A stretch of DNA of 60,524 nt from an uncultured Mycoplasmataceae bacterium (GTDB taxonomy: Bacteria; Bacillota_I; Bacilli_A; Mycoplasmatales; Mycoplasmoidaceae), in the NCBI GenBank assembly GCA_949290735.1, contig CASESV010000002.1, positions 1 through 60,524 on the forward strand. The letters run 5' to 3'. The notes under the pieces were generated by a model. The model searched no databases and was not told the origin of the DNA. It was given only the letters and a program-made list of their open reading frames with translations. This document shows, one piece after another, positions 25,279 to 37,251 of this stretch. The position numbers and the translations under genes are program-made. Position 1 is the first letter of the stretch, and the number at the start of each line of letters is the position of its first letter.

Positions 25279-26340
25279 CTACTTTTTTAAAGTATTACCT
25301 ATTATTATAATCCTAGACAATAAAATATAATATCTTATTGCAATATAACTTATTAACAACAATGAAAAAGATAATTTTATAATTGAAACAATTTTTAAAT
25401 ATTCAAAAAATGGCGAATCTATTAAATACATTTCTCTTGCGCTTAAAAAGGTTGCAGTTGTACTAATCGCAAACGGGAAAGTAAGAGCAGCTCAACTTGG
25501 ATTGAATCTATGCAAAACTATTTTAAACAACATAATATATAAAATAAATGTAGTAGCCATAGATAAAACTAATTGAAACAAAAATAAACCATAAAATGAA
25601 TTTTGATCTAAAAAATAATGATGACCATTACCAAATATATTTAAATAACCTGATAAAACTAGACTACTAGGAGCTGCAAATATTCCTAATACCCCTAATT
25701 CTTCTTTTTTATAATTATCAAAGAAGATAGTTTTATAAATAACAACGGGTGACATTATTAATAAAAATATAAATCCAGTAAATCATATAAAATAAAATAA
25801 TTCAATTGGTACTAATCCTGTGTTATATATATCATTAAACACTGTACATGATACAACCATTCCTATAGGAGGTACATATCATGAACTATAAAAAGTATCA
25901 TTTTTTCAATCATGTTTTAATAAAATATGATAGAAAAAATAAAATAAAAATAAGTAATGTAAAATAACCATTATGTACCATAGAATAGCACCTATATAAT
26001 GAGCAACAGAATTATTGTATGATGCTATTCACCCAGCAAACAACATTAATGTCATAAAAATCGTTGGAATAAATGAAGAAAATAAATTATGTTTTGATTC
26101 TTGATGGAAAACTTTTCAATGAATAATGTTTTTAAATAATAAACAAATCAATAATATTCCACTTATTATCACTGGAATATATCTAAAATCTATAGAATTA
26201 AATGATACAGTTCCAATATCATACACACCTGTTTTAATAAATGATAATAATAATATAAGTGCATTAGTAATTCCAAAAAACCCTAATGCAACCCCACCAC
26301 ATCCAAGTGGTACTTTTTCAAATCTATCTAAAAATTTCAT
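25279..26340 (-). CDS. TDT/SLAC1-TehA family membrane transporter or anion channel
   Basis: 353 residues with about ten hydrophobic helices. The N terminus VPLGCGGVALGFFGITN matches the P-x-GxGGxALG start of TehA/SLAC1 (TDT) proteins. Members transport tellurite, C4-dicarboxylates, malate or anions. It lies in the middle of the glycan locus, 51 bases after a glycosyltransferase and 14 bases before glf, but has no obvious biosynthetic link, so it may simply be co-transcribed. Confidence 0.75.
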
Positions 26341-26391
26341 AATGAAATTATTCTACAACTTTTTTGAGAAAGAATTAATATTTCTTTTAAT

Positions 26392-27282
26392 TTATTTTTG
26401 CTTAAGAATAAAAAGTTTTTTATATTTTAAAAAATGAATAAGAAAATAAAATGGCCTTAAATATATTGGATACCAATTAAAATGCATTTTCCTTGCAATT
26501 TCAAATTTTATATTATTTAACATGCATTGGTTGTAAAATTCTTTTAAATTTAGACGATACGATATTATTTCAGGCGCATTATTTTCAATGCATTTTAAAC
26601 AAGCATGTAGTTCTGCATTAAATCTTTTATCATCTCAAGATTGAGAAATTGAATTACCTTGTCTATTATAATAATAGTAACCTGTTACTTTTCATGTAAA
26701 TTTTATGGATTTCGATAAATTCATTATTTGAGAAATAAAATCTGGATCTTGATAAGCAACTCCTTCTTTTAAGTTCTTTGTTCTATAAAATATTTCTTTT
26801 TTAAAAAAATAAGGAAGAGGTAAGCAAAAAGGTGAATTTTTTTGAGAATAATTTTTAATAACTCTTTTTGTTATAAATCAATAGGGAAAAACTTTTTTTC
26901 TAAATTTATTACCATCAAATTTTCTAAATGAACCAACAAATGTATCATGATTATCACAATATTTATTGACAATGTATAATGCATTTTTAGAAAGCATATC
27001 ATCAGAATCTAATACCATAACATAATCATTGTTTACTAATTTATTTTCTTTAGCATAATTTATTACTCCACCTCATTGACTGTTTTGTTTTTTTATATAT
27101 TTAATAAATTTATAATTTTTATATTTTGATACAACTTCATTAGTTGAATCACTTGAGCCATCATCTATAACAAATACTTCAATTTTGTTTAAATCATAAT
27201 TTTGATTAATAATTGATAACAAACAATTATCAATAAATTTTGCTGAATTATATGCCGGTATAATAATACTAAAAGTCTTCAT
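26392..27282 (-). CDS. Family 2 (GT-A fold) glycosyltransferase
   Basis: 296 residues. The first 100 residues are a classic GT2 domain: SIIIPAYNSAKFI, then VFVIDDGSSDST, then VLDSDD (DXD motif binding the metal and nucleotide sugar). The C-terminal half has the QDPDF segment that usually carries the catalytic Asp and ends in a basic, hydrophobic tail suited to peripheral membrane binding. The start overlaps the preceding glycosyltransferase by 14 bases. The acceptor and donor are unknown; with Glf next door a galactofuranosyltransferase is plausible. Confidence 0.92.
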
Positions 27283-28753
27283 ATATAAATACCCCTGATA
27301 CTTTATTTAATAATTCATTTGAAATATCATTTAAATTTTTAACAGTAATATATATAATTTTTTTAATTTTTGGATCTTTTGTAAGTGAATCAATTATCTT
27401 ATAATAATGAGTATAATTATCTTCATTCAAGTGAATATTAATTCCTATACATTTTGATAAAATTCAATCAACTTCATGATCTAATAATTTGCAAGTAATA
27501 GAAGCAAACGGGATAGTGTTCATTTTATAAATAATATTAAATGCTTTTTCAATTATTTGCTTATCATATTTTTTTATTGTTAGTGCAATGTTAATTTTAT
27601 TTAAATTAAGCGGTAAAGTATTATTTGAAACTTGTTCCACAGGTAATTCATATATTTTATTTTTTCTTGGGTATAATGGATACTCTAAACTACTAGGAAT
27701 AATTTGATATTTATTATTGTGTATCATATTTGTATATGAACCATAAACCAATTTATCGCTAAATTTATCTTTCTTTGAATAGACATTAAAATTTTTCATA
27801 TATATATAAAGAAAGGCAAGGGATTTTCATGGTGTTTTGCTATATTTTGGTCTAATTTGAAAATCATTTAATAATTTGTTCATATTGTATCTCAGTATAT
27901 ATTGAAAATATTTATTATTAGTTAAATTTTTAGTTAAAAAAATATTTAATGGAATTATTTGAAATAAAATACCATTTACATATCTTTTAAAAGCTTTTGT
28001 ATTATAATTTTTATCTGAACTTAAATAGTTAAATAACTGATATGTTTGATAGTATACATCATCATTTTTTTTATAACACATTGTATGAAATGAAGATAAT
28101 TGTTTTTCATTGAATTTATCTTTTTTATGCTTATGGTAATTATAGACAACATCTTTAATAAATTTAAAATTTTTACTTTTTAAAAAAACATATGTCATTA
28201 CCCCAATATCTTCGAATATCTTTCCTGGAATAAAATTAATATTTAACGACCTGAAATAAGATGTTTTGATTAAACATCCTCACGGTGTACATAAATTAGA
28301 TTTTACATAGTGACCTTTAGTCATATTTCTCACTCATCTTCAAGATGGTATAAATGGAAAAGAAAGAGAATTATTTTTGTAAATTAATTTTGATCTAGCA
28401 GCAACAACATCATTTTTATTATTATCTGTATTTTTTACTAATAATTCAATGGCATTATTGGGAATGGTATCATCTATATCAACAAATGTAAAATATGTGC
28501 CTTTGCAATTTTTTATTAATCTATTTCTTGTTTCACCTAAGCCAACATTTTTTTGGCTGATAACTCTTATTCTTTTGTCAATTGATTCTCATTTTTTTAA
28601 AATATTTAGAGATTCATCATTTGACCCATCATTTATAATTAAAATATCAAGATTTGGATATGATTGAGATATACATGTTTCTAAACACGTATTAATATAT
28701 TTTTGTCCATTATAACATGCAATTAAAATTGATACTAGTGGTTGATTATTCAT
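27269..28753 (-). CDS. Family 2 glycosyltransferase with a long C-terminal extension
   Basis: 494 residues in one code-4 frame. The N-terminal 200 residues show SILIACYNGQKYI, LIINDGSND, VDIDD (the DXD-like metal site) and a CTPWGCLIKTSYF segment followed by EDIGV, the usual GT2 catalytic region. After about residue 310 comes a 180-residue extension without a domain I recognise; under the standard code it would look like a separate ORF at 27799-27464, but it is joined in frame through a UGA Trp codon. The extension ends with alternating hydrophobic and charged segments and no membrane helix. The gene overlaps the next glycosyltransferase by 14 bases. The ATG at 28753 has no strong ribosome binding site. 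Confidence 0.88.
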
Positions 28754-28782
28754 AGGGATAAATTTGTATATAGATAATTATA

Positions 28783-29646
28783 TTAATTATTTGGTTTTAT
28801 TTTTATAAATTTATATATTATTTTAAATAATTTATCTGATACATTATTATCAAAAGTTAATAAATGGTATCCTTTTTTAAAAATAATTATCTTGTCATTA
28901 TGCATTGCTTCATGATTAACCTTTTTTAAGGTTATCATTGCATCTTCTAAAGATTGAATATATAAGTAATTAAAATTATTTTTAGAAATATATTTTCATG
29001 ATTTTTTAAAACTTCTTCAAGCTGCCAAAATAACTTTATTACTTAATTTTGGTCTTTTTATTGATTTAATAATTCTTAACAAAACTTTATTATTCGTCAA
29101 TTCACTAGCCATTGGTGCATCATCATATGTATCAATGGATGTTAGGAATGTTAATAATGTTTTCATTGAACTAGAAAATTTATTTCATCCTTTTTTAGGA
29201 CTAAGATCAACTACTTTATATGGCATATTTCATCCAATAACACCATTAATTTTTTGAAAATAGTATTTATGGAAAAGAAATGATAAAGTTGAACCTCAAG
29301 ATTCACCACATAAATAAATGTTATTAATGTGTGGATATCTTATTTTAATTTCATCAATTAAATAATTCAAATCTTTTAAATACTTTTTGTAAAATCTTGA
29401 TGGTTTATTTGTATTGAAACCTTGTGCTCTTTGATCAAAGGAAAATAAATACATATTATCAAAGTATGGATAATTAAAATATTTAATCATTGATCCATTA
29501 CCATTTAATCCAGGTATAAATAAAAGTAGGGTATTAGATTTCTTATTATTTCTTGGGGAAACTAAATATGTAGGAATTCCATTAGGAGATTTTTTTACAT
29601 ATCATGTTTCTTCTTTATATCTATTATCTTTAAAACTAGTTTGCAT
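28783..29646 (-). CDS. Alpha/beta hydrolase, lysophospholipase/monoacylglycerol lipase-like
   Basis: 287 residues. The nucleophile elbow is CGESWGS with Ser116; an oxyanion-type LLFIPGLNGNG lies near residues 41-51, and a likely catalytic His is in the C-terminal KGYHLLTFD segment. This is the Hydrolase_4 (S33) pattern of lysophospholipases, also present in other mollicutes where they recycle host lipids. It sits between two glycosyltransferase genes with gaps of 1 and 29 bases, so it is probably co-transcribed and could act on a glycolipid intermediate, though that is inference. Confidence 0.8.
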
Positions 29647-29647
29647 A

Positions 29648-30802
29648 TTAATTATTATATTTTAAAATAATTTCAATTCATTTTTTTTCAAACTCTTCGT
29701 TAGTTAAGTATTTTAATGCAAATTTATAAGCATTTTTTGAATTGTTACTTTTATATAAACTGAGAATTGTTTCAAGCTCCTTTCTCATTTGTTTTGGTTT
29801 TATATTCTTATCAAAAATATATCCTATTTTTTTAAAAAATTTTGCTGAATCATATGTGTCTAAAATAATTGGGATGCAACCATGAGATAATGCTTCTACA
29901 ATTGTAAATGGGAATCCTTCATAATTTGATGGAATAAACAAAAATTTTGAACGGCTATAATATTCAGGTAATTCAGTTGGATTTTTACTACCAATATAAT
30001 TAATATTATTATTTTTCTTAACTTTATCAATATATTTATTATCCCCTGATCCAATCATTGTTAAATATAAGGACGAATTTTTAAAAACATCATTAACAAA
30101 ATTAATGTTTTTTTGAACTTGATTTATTCTCCCGACATATAAAAAATCTATATCTCTATGTAATTTTCTATTTGACTCTTTTTGAATATATTTACTTTCA
30201 TATGAACTCAGATTAATAAAATTAATATTTGGTTTTATTTTAAATCTTGATTTATCTAATGATTCATAATTATATTTGTCAAATAATACAAGATTTTTAT
30301 GTGAATATAAAACATTGTAACGATTTTTATTCATCTTATTTGTATAAAAATATATACATATTTTCTCAATTATATTTTTAGAAATGCAACCTCCATCATA
30401 TAGGTCCGTACAAAAATGTTGCACTCATATTGTGTTATCATCTAAAGCAAAATCATTCCCCCATTGTTTTTTTCAATAATATGGATGTTGTCTAGAATCT
30501 ATAATTAGATCATATTTATTACCAATAAGCTCCTTAATATCCTCGTTGGAAGATTTTACTTGTCTCATAAATTTTCTTCCTTCTAAAAACCTATTCTTAG
30601 CTGGTGTTAAAATTGATTTATTATTAATAACTCTAACCCCTTTTAATTCAGGTTTATTTATTTTATCAATTCCTAAATTACAATTATATTCAGTTATATC
30701 CCAATTTAGTTTTTTGAATATTTTCATTAATTTATAATTATAATTTTGCGTACCTCCGATTGTTGTATATGGAGCTAAACTTATAAATAGAACTTTTTTC
30801 AT
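29648..30802 (-). CDS. Family 4 (GT-B fold) glycosyltransferase
   Basis: 384 residues. The N terminus MKKVLFISLAPYTTIGGTQNY is the GT-B acceptor-side start with the glycine-rich loop. The C-terminal half holds DFLYVGRI, and the EX7E motif EGFPFTIVE followed by ALSHGCIPI, which contacts the nucleotide sugar. ATG 30802 is preferred over the in-frame ATG at 30817 because it begins at the conserved MKKVLFI and because a TATAAT ends 6 bases upstream, giving a leaderless message. It is the first gene of a long minus-strand series of glycan genes. Confidence 0.92.
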
Positions 30803-30835
30803 ATGTATATTATACAAAAGATGTATAATTTATTT
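30803..30835. promoter_or_regulatory. Compact divergent promoter pair with leaderless starts
   Basis: The 33 bases between two divergent ATG codons hold a TATAAT on each strand: minus-strand 30814-30809 and plus-strand 30824-30829. Each lies exactly 6 bases from its own start codon (30802 and 30836), and neither gene has a Shine-Dalgarno sequence. Transcripts would therefore begin at or within a base of the ATG. The -35 regions would fall inside the opposite gene's coding start or the other -10 box, so the two promoters should compete. Confidence 0.5.
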
Positions 30836-32839
30836 ATGTTAATTTATTTAATTTTAATTACATTTTTGTCATTCATAATAGTAGATTTTATAAATGTATT
30901 GAACAATAAAAAAATTTCTCTTTCATTATTTATTTTAAGTTTAATAGGTGGAGTACATCTTCTTGATTCTTTTATATTGCAATTTTTTAATATTGATTTT
31001 ATTGTATTAAGATTGATTAATATAACATTTGTTGCTATTTTTAGTTTATGCTCACTTATTGCATTGCTCATCATTATTTATAAAAAAAGAAAACAAATAA
31101 CAAAACAAATATTCATTAATATTTTTTGGAGATTATCATTATTTTCTATTTTCTCACTAATATTTCTAATATTTATCTTATTTATAAAAAATAATTTTTC
31201 TGACACTGGATTATATTTAAACCTATCTTCCAATTATTATATGAATTCAGTTCTACCAAACTTTAATGATCCGTATAGATATTCAACTAGTTTTTATTTT
31301 TATGCTACAATGTCAAATTATTATGATATTGCTAGTTTTTATAATTTATTCACACCATTAATCTTTTATTTAGTACTATCATCAATTTTAAATGATTTTA
31401 TTAATAATGTTATTCATAAAAATTGACTTAATCAATTATCAAAATTATTTATTTTTACAATAACTTGTCTACTTTCAATTTACTTTATTCCTACTACTAT
31501 TTCTGGAAATATGTATATTCAAGCAAACTTAATAGTATTGGTAATTTTATTATTATTGAATAAAAATATATTTTCAATTCCTTTCATGTTATTATTATCG
31601 CAATTTTTTAGTATAACAGGTAACATCCTTACAATGATCATTAGTGTTTCATTAGTCATTTACTTTTTCTTATATAAGAGCATGAAAAATTTATTTATAA
31701 TTATTGCTATTGCATCTTTATCATTAATAACATGTGGTCCTACTCTACCATTATCATTTTCTATTAATGCAACTAAAATATTTTCATTAATCTTTATTGC
31801 TTTATTTTCAATCACTTTCATGACTTTTATAATATTATATAAATCGAAGCACTTAAGTTCTAAACTTTCTGAATTTTGTTTTTATCATAAATTTCTTAAA
31901 AACAAATTATGATTCATAACAATCATGAATGTAATGTTATGAGTAAGTATAATTATATTATTGTTATATTTTGGAATAAGTTACAAACACAATGAATTCT
32001 ATGATATTACAATGATGATTATTACATCAATTATATTTGGTTTATTATCAACATTTATTTCATTTAAATATAAAAAAAAGCAAATGCATTACTTATGATA
32101 TTTAACAACATTTGTTAGTGCCATTATAAGTTGTTTGCTATTCATAACAAAAAGTGATAATGCTTCAATTTGACGTATAACCTATTCTTCAATAGCGTTG
32201 CCATTACCAGAATCAAGTATTTGCATAATATTTATGTCATTATACTATTTATTCTATTTACTAAAAAATAAAACATGAAACAATAAATTTTTATCTTTTT
32301 GTTGTGCAAAAAGAAAGATATTTTTACCACTTGCTTATTTAATAACAGTAATAGGAAGTTTTGTTCCTATAATATATTCGCAATGTATAAATTTTCCATA
32401 TAAAATAGAATTGATTTCATTTTCCAAAAATGTAAAAACAAACTCAAATTTATTCACATCTAATGATATTAATTTACTTGATAATATTAATAAAAGCGGT
32501 AATGGAAAGACTTTTGCATCTGATAATATGGCATCAATGTATTTAAACAAACTAAACAATTTAACTGTAAATTTTGTTAAAGATATGTATAGTTCTTATA
32601 GTATTACAGACAATAGATATTGATGTTACAATAGGTTAAATTTCTATAATTGTAAAATCAATAATAAAGGTTTAAATGATTTAACTATTAATGATGTTAC
32701 AAGTTTATTAAATTCAATTATTGCTACTTCATTACCTGTTGATTATTTAATACTTGATAAAAACTCTCCATATTTTAAAAATTTAAATATTTTAGGCAAT
32801 ATAATTGAAGGGGATAATATAGTAATTATTCAAAAATAA
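30836..32839 (+). CDS. Polytopic membrane protein of the glycan locus, unknown function
   Basis: 667 residues with about 14 hydrophobic helices over the first 530 residues, then a soluble domain of about 130 residues (VKTNSNLFTSNDINLLDNI onward). A loop after the third or fourth helix (DTGLYLNLSSNYY) carries an acidic residue, in the place where GT-C glycosyltransferases have their catalytic acids, and the helix count fits GT-C, but I see no motif that settles it. It could be a glycosyltransferase, a polymerase or a transporter. The start at 30836 is chosen over 30803 and 30821 because of the TATAAT spacing. Its stop codon abuts the stop codon of the convergent gene with no base between. Confidence 0.6.
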
Positions 32840-34609
32840 TTATTTTGTTTTTAGTTTAAGTTGAGTTGATAATAAACAATATAATCTAAAATCATCATCT
32901 TTATTATTAATTAATCTATTAAATTGATTTAAACTATTAAAACATATTGTTTTATTCTTATTATTTAGAACATATGAAAATATTTTTTTATTCATTGATA
33001 TATTTTTAGCCTTATAAAATAATCAATAAATTAATCATTCAGAATTATAAATTTCATTAATCAATGATTTATTAATACAATTATAAAAATAACTTGAATT
33101 TATTAAAACATTATTTAATTCAATATTATTTGAATAGATAAAATTATTTTTATTTTTAACAGATTTACACCATACATCTTTTAATAATTTAAAAAATAAG
33201 AATTTTTTAATTTCTGTATATGGCAAGAATGATAAATCAAAATTTGGATCAGAATTTATTAATGCCTGTTCGAAATATCTGTGATGAAGAATCGTATCTT
33301 TATTAAAAATAATAAAATAATCATATTTTTTTGATCACATTAATAATTCATTAATTCTTGTATTAGTTTTGATATTTAAAAGTTTAATATTTTTATATGT
33401 TTGCTTATCAATATTTTTTACTTCTATCCCTTGTTGAATTAATACTAATATACTAGGGTTTTTGGAAAATTTTTCCTTAATTAATTTTTTATTACTCTTA
33501 TCGCTTAGTAAATAACTATTTTTTATAGATAAATAAATACTTATTCCAATAGTTAATATTCCCATTAATGTTGGAATATATGAAGAGAATAATCTTCAAA
33601 TAAATATTGCGCTTGAAATAGATGATGAATCAGCGAAAACATCTGATTTATTTAAAAATACACTTAACAACAGTTGTAAGGTCCCTTCTGCGCCTGGTAT
33701 TGGAATGAAATTATTAGCTGTTACAGATATATTGACATAATTGAATAATTGCCAAAAGTCAATTGATGTGTTTGTATATAAAAATTTAAAAGAAAAGAAT
33801 AAAGAGATATAGTAAAAAATATTTCAGAGAAGATTTCCTAATAATAATATAATTGTGTGTTTTATCTTTTTTAACTCATTTAAAAATTCCCTTTTAAATA
33901 CTGCATTTGAAATAAATTCATTTTTAATTTCATCTTTTGTTTTATATTTCATCTTAAATTTCTTCTTAAATCAATTTAAAATAAAATTAATAAAATAATG
34001 AACTCTTCTACTATAACTTAATGTTCAAAAGAAAGCGATAGATATTAAATCAATAAATAATCCTGCTGTTGCTAATCAAAAAGATGTTTTTCATGCAATG
34101 TCATATGATAGTAACGGATATAAAGAAGTAATATAAAAATACGATGGTCAAGTAATTAAGATTTGAGAAAAAGATCCAAATATAAATGTTGATGAGACAA
34201 TAATGGTAGCCCTTCTTAATGAAACACCCTTAGATTTTAATCAAAATATGTTGTATGGTTCACAACCCATTGCAAATGGTGTTATTGAATTAATAAAAGT
34301 TCCCATAAAGCCAAAAGATAATCAATCATATCATTTAACAAAAATGTTGTCCTCTTTGAGTTTAATCTTAAACATATAACATCTTCAAAAAGAAGATCAT
34401 ATAGGGAAAATAAATAGCAAAAAAAATCATAATAATGATTCTTTATTTTTAATAGAACTACTTACTAATTTTCCTAAAGTATTAAAATCTATATCTAATA
34501 CAAATTTTGAAAACAAAACTATGAATACCAAAATTAGAATTGTTAAAAAAGTAAATAATATAATTCTTTTTCTTGTGAAATAATTTTCATTTCTATGATT
34601 ATTTTTCAT
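32840..34609 (-). CDS. UPF0104/LPG-synthase-TM family membrane protein fused to a degenerate GT2-like C-terminal region
   Basis: 589 residues. The first 370 residues contain eight or so membrane helices with the UPF0104 (AglD/MprF-flippase-like) signatures NSITPFAMGCEP and NFIPIPGAEGTLQ. The remaining 220 residues are soluble and look like a reduced family 2 glycosyltransferase: ILVLIQQG resembles the first strand, and YFIIFNKDTILHHRYF the DXD region, in which only one Asp remains. It is therefore probably a binding rather than a catalytic domain. The fusion of a lipid flippase module with a sugar-nucleotide fold fits the glycan locus. The gene is convergent with its neighbour and lies upstream of the housekeeping operon's end. 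Confidence 0.72.
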
Positions 34610-34657
34610 ACATAATATTTTACAAAATTTTGAAACTAAAAATATACAAAAAATTAA

Positions 34658-35800
34658 TTATTTATAAAAATAAAATTTATAATTAAATTTATTTTCATTA
34701 ATTAGTAATGATGTTTCATTTTTAAGCTTATTAATTTCAAAGATTCCTTGTTTTGTTTTAATCATAATTTTTTCTTTTGGATTATAAAATGTAAAATTGT
34801 AATTCAATTCTTGGTAAAAAAGAGATTGCTTAGGCACAGTTTTTGGTGGTTCACTACTACATTTAAAATTATTTTTAATTAAATAGTTGCTTGATAATTC
34901 TTTTAAGATTTTGTCGTTTTCATTACTTCATGAGTTAATAATTAAATTTAACTTATTATCATCTAACTCTAAAAATAAATCAACATCTCATTGTTTATTC
35001 TTAAGATATGGATCAAGTAAATAATATAAATTAAATTTATCAGCAAAACTAAATCCTTCTTGATGAAGTTGCTTATATCTAATAAACATTTTATTTAAAA
35101 GGCATTGATAAACTAAAACTTTTTTATTTGTATATATCTGTTTGAACATTTGTGCCCTTGAAAATAATAAATCCTCTATTAATCCAGTGGCTTTCTTATC
35201 AAATACAATTTCATCATTGTATACATCAACTCATTTAAACAAAATTCCAGAATCTATACTACCATAAGATGCTCCTGTAAAATAACTATCTCTTAATAAG
35301 TAATCAAGTCGGTCAGCATCTATCTGACTAGAAACTATTTGATAGTAGAATTTTTTTGGATGATTATGATTAATGATACTAACAACCTTGTTTGGATCAA
35401 TGTTATTATTAATCAAGACTTTATTAACATCAGAACTAATATCTAAAATTATTTTATTGGTCATTAATTCATGATTATGATTAGTTCATTCTTCAAAACA
35501 ATGGCTTCTAGGACCATGGCCAATATCATGTAATAAAGCTGCTGCTAAAATAATTTTTTTATCTTGTTCTGGAATTTTCTTTGAAAATGCTTCAATAAAA
35601 TTTTTTGCATTATTATACACACCCAATGAATGATTAAATCTTGTGTGTACAGCTCCAAAAAAAACATTAAAGCATTCTCCAAGTTGATAAATATTTTTTA
35701 AACGTTTCATTTCTTTTGTATTAATTAATTCATCTATAAATAAATATTCTTTAGGAATTTCTATTTCTCCATGTATAGGATCTTTGATAAATTTTGTCAT
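34658..35800 (-). CDS. HD-domain phosphohydrolase (dGTPase/YwfO-like)
   Basis: 380 residues. It has a metal-binding HD site: HTRFNHSLGV (His52, His56), LLHDIGHGPRSH (His91-Asp92, His95, His100) and a later SQIDADRLDYLLRDS segment supplying the last Asp. This order is that of YwfO/dNTP triphosphohydrolase-like HD proteins (COG1078). The start codon overlaps the gltX stop by one base (TAATG), so it is translationally coupled as the last gene of the rpmH operon. Likely substrates are dNTPs or (p)ppGpp-like nucleotides, unproven here. Confidence 0.88.
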
Positions 35801-37251
35801 TAAAAGATTTCCTTTTCAATTAATTCAACGTTTTTCAAAATGTTATCATTACCTAATAAAAATAAGGTTTTTGCTAACTCAGGTCCATGCATTTGACCTG
35901 TACATAATATTCTAATAGACATAAATAACTCTTTACCTTTTAATGCTGTCTCTGTTTTTATATAATTAATTAAGTCTTTTGCTTCCTGCTCTGATTTTAA
36001 ATTTTTTGATTTTAAATATTTAATAAGAAGTGGTTTGATTAATTTAATATAGTCGATAAGTTCAATTACTTCTTTTTTTGTTTCAGAATCAATTTTAGAT
36101 TTAACACCAAAAAGATCTTCAATTAAATCATCAATTTGCATAGCATAACTGATTTGGGGTTTTAATAACAACAAAACATCTTTTTCATGTTTTTTATAAA
36201 TTATATTTTTTGATTTTACAAAAGGTTTTACAAATTTATAATATTCATCAATATCCATTAATTTAAAGTGATTATTAGAAACTCAATTCATTTTATCAAC
36301 ATCAAATTTTGCAGGTGATTTACTAACATCATTTAAATCAAATTTAGCTATCATTTCATTTAAATTCATTAATTCCTTATTGTCACTTGGTGTTCATCCT
36401 AATAAGCATAAAAAATTATCTATTGCTTGTGGTAAATATCCCATTTCGCGATAATCACTAATAAATTGTTTAAGTGTTGTATCTCTTTTTGATAATTTTT
36501 TGCCTTGATCATTAACTATTATAGATAAATGACCATATTTTATATCTTTATTATTAAATCCCAAAGCTTCTTTAATTGCAATTTGATATGGTGTATTTGA
36601 GATATGTTCTTCTCCTCTTAAAACATGACTAATATCCATATCATAATCATCAATTACTACAGCAAAATTATACATAGCTATTTTATTAGATTTTAAAATT
36701 ACTGGATCAGTTAATGCATCACCATTAATTGAAATTTTCCCTCTTATTAAATCATTTCATTCATAATCTCTTTTATCATCGATTTTTAATCTAATTACAT
36801 ATTCATAACCTTTGTCAATTTTATCTTTAATCTCAAGATCTGAAAGATATAAACATCTTCTATTATATTTTGGTGTCTGGTGATTAGCTTCAGCAATATT
36901 TCTTTGTTCTTCTAGTTCATGCTTAGAACAGAAACAACGATATGCTTTTTTTTCTTGTAATAATTTATTAGCAAGTTCTTCATATCTTTTAAGTTTTTGT
37001 GTTTGTAAATATGGGCCATATTTACCAGGTTTTAATAAAGATTCATCAGGCTCAAATTGCATTCATGAAATATTTTCTAATTGTGATTCAGCACCATTTT
37101 CAACGTTTCTCTCTGTATCAGTATCTTCAATTCTTACAATAAATTCACCATCATAATGTTTTGCAAATAAATAATTAAATAGTGCAGTTCTAGCACCACC
37201 TATATGAAAATATCCAGTAGGACTTGGAGCATATCTAGTTCTAACCTTCAT
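35800..37251 (-). CDS. gltX: Glutamyl-tRNA synthetase
   Basis: 483 residues, standard for bacterial GluRS. It has the class I HIGH-type motif as HIGG (16-19) within [16 protein letters not shown], and the KMSKS-type loop as KLSKR (252-256). A Cys-x-Cys pair (YRCFCSKHE) lies in the zinc-binding region. In mollicutes this enzyme usually charges both tRNA-Glu and tRNA-Gln, the latter being corrected by GatCAB; no glutaminyl-tRNA synthetase is seen here. The start overlaps the ispE stop by 11 bases and the stop overlaps the HD gene. Confidence 0.97.

Noticed and set aside
27464-27799. Apparent separate gene of 111 residues
   Set aside because: It is in the same frame as the upstream glycosyltransferase and joined to it by a UGA that encodes Trp, so it is the C-terminal part of one protein.
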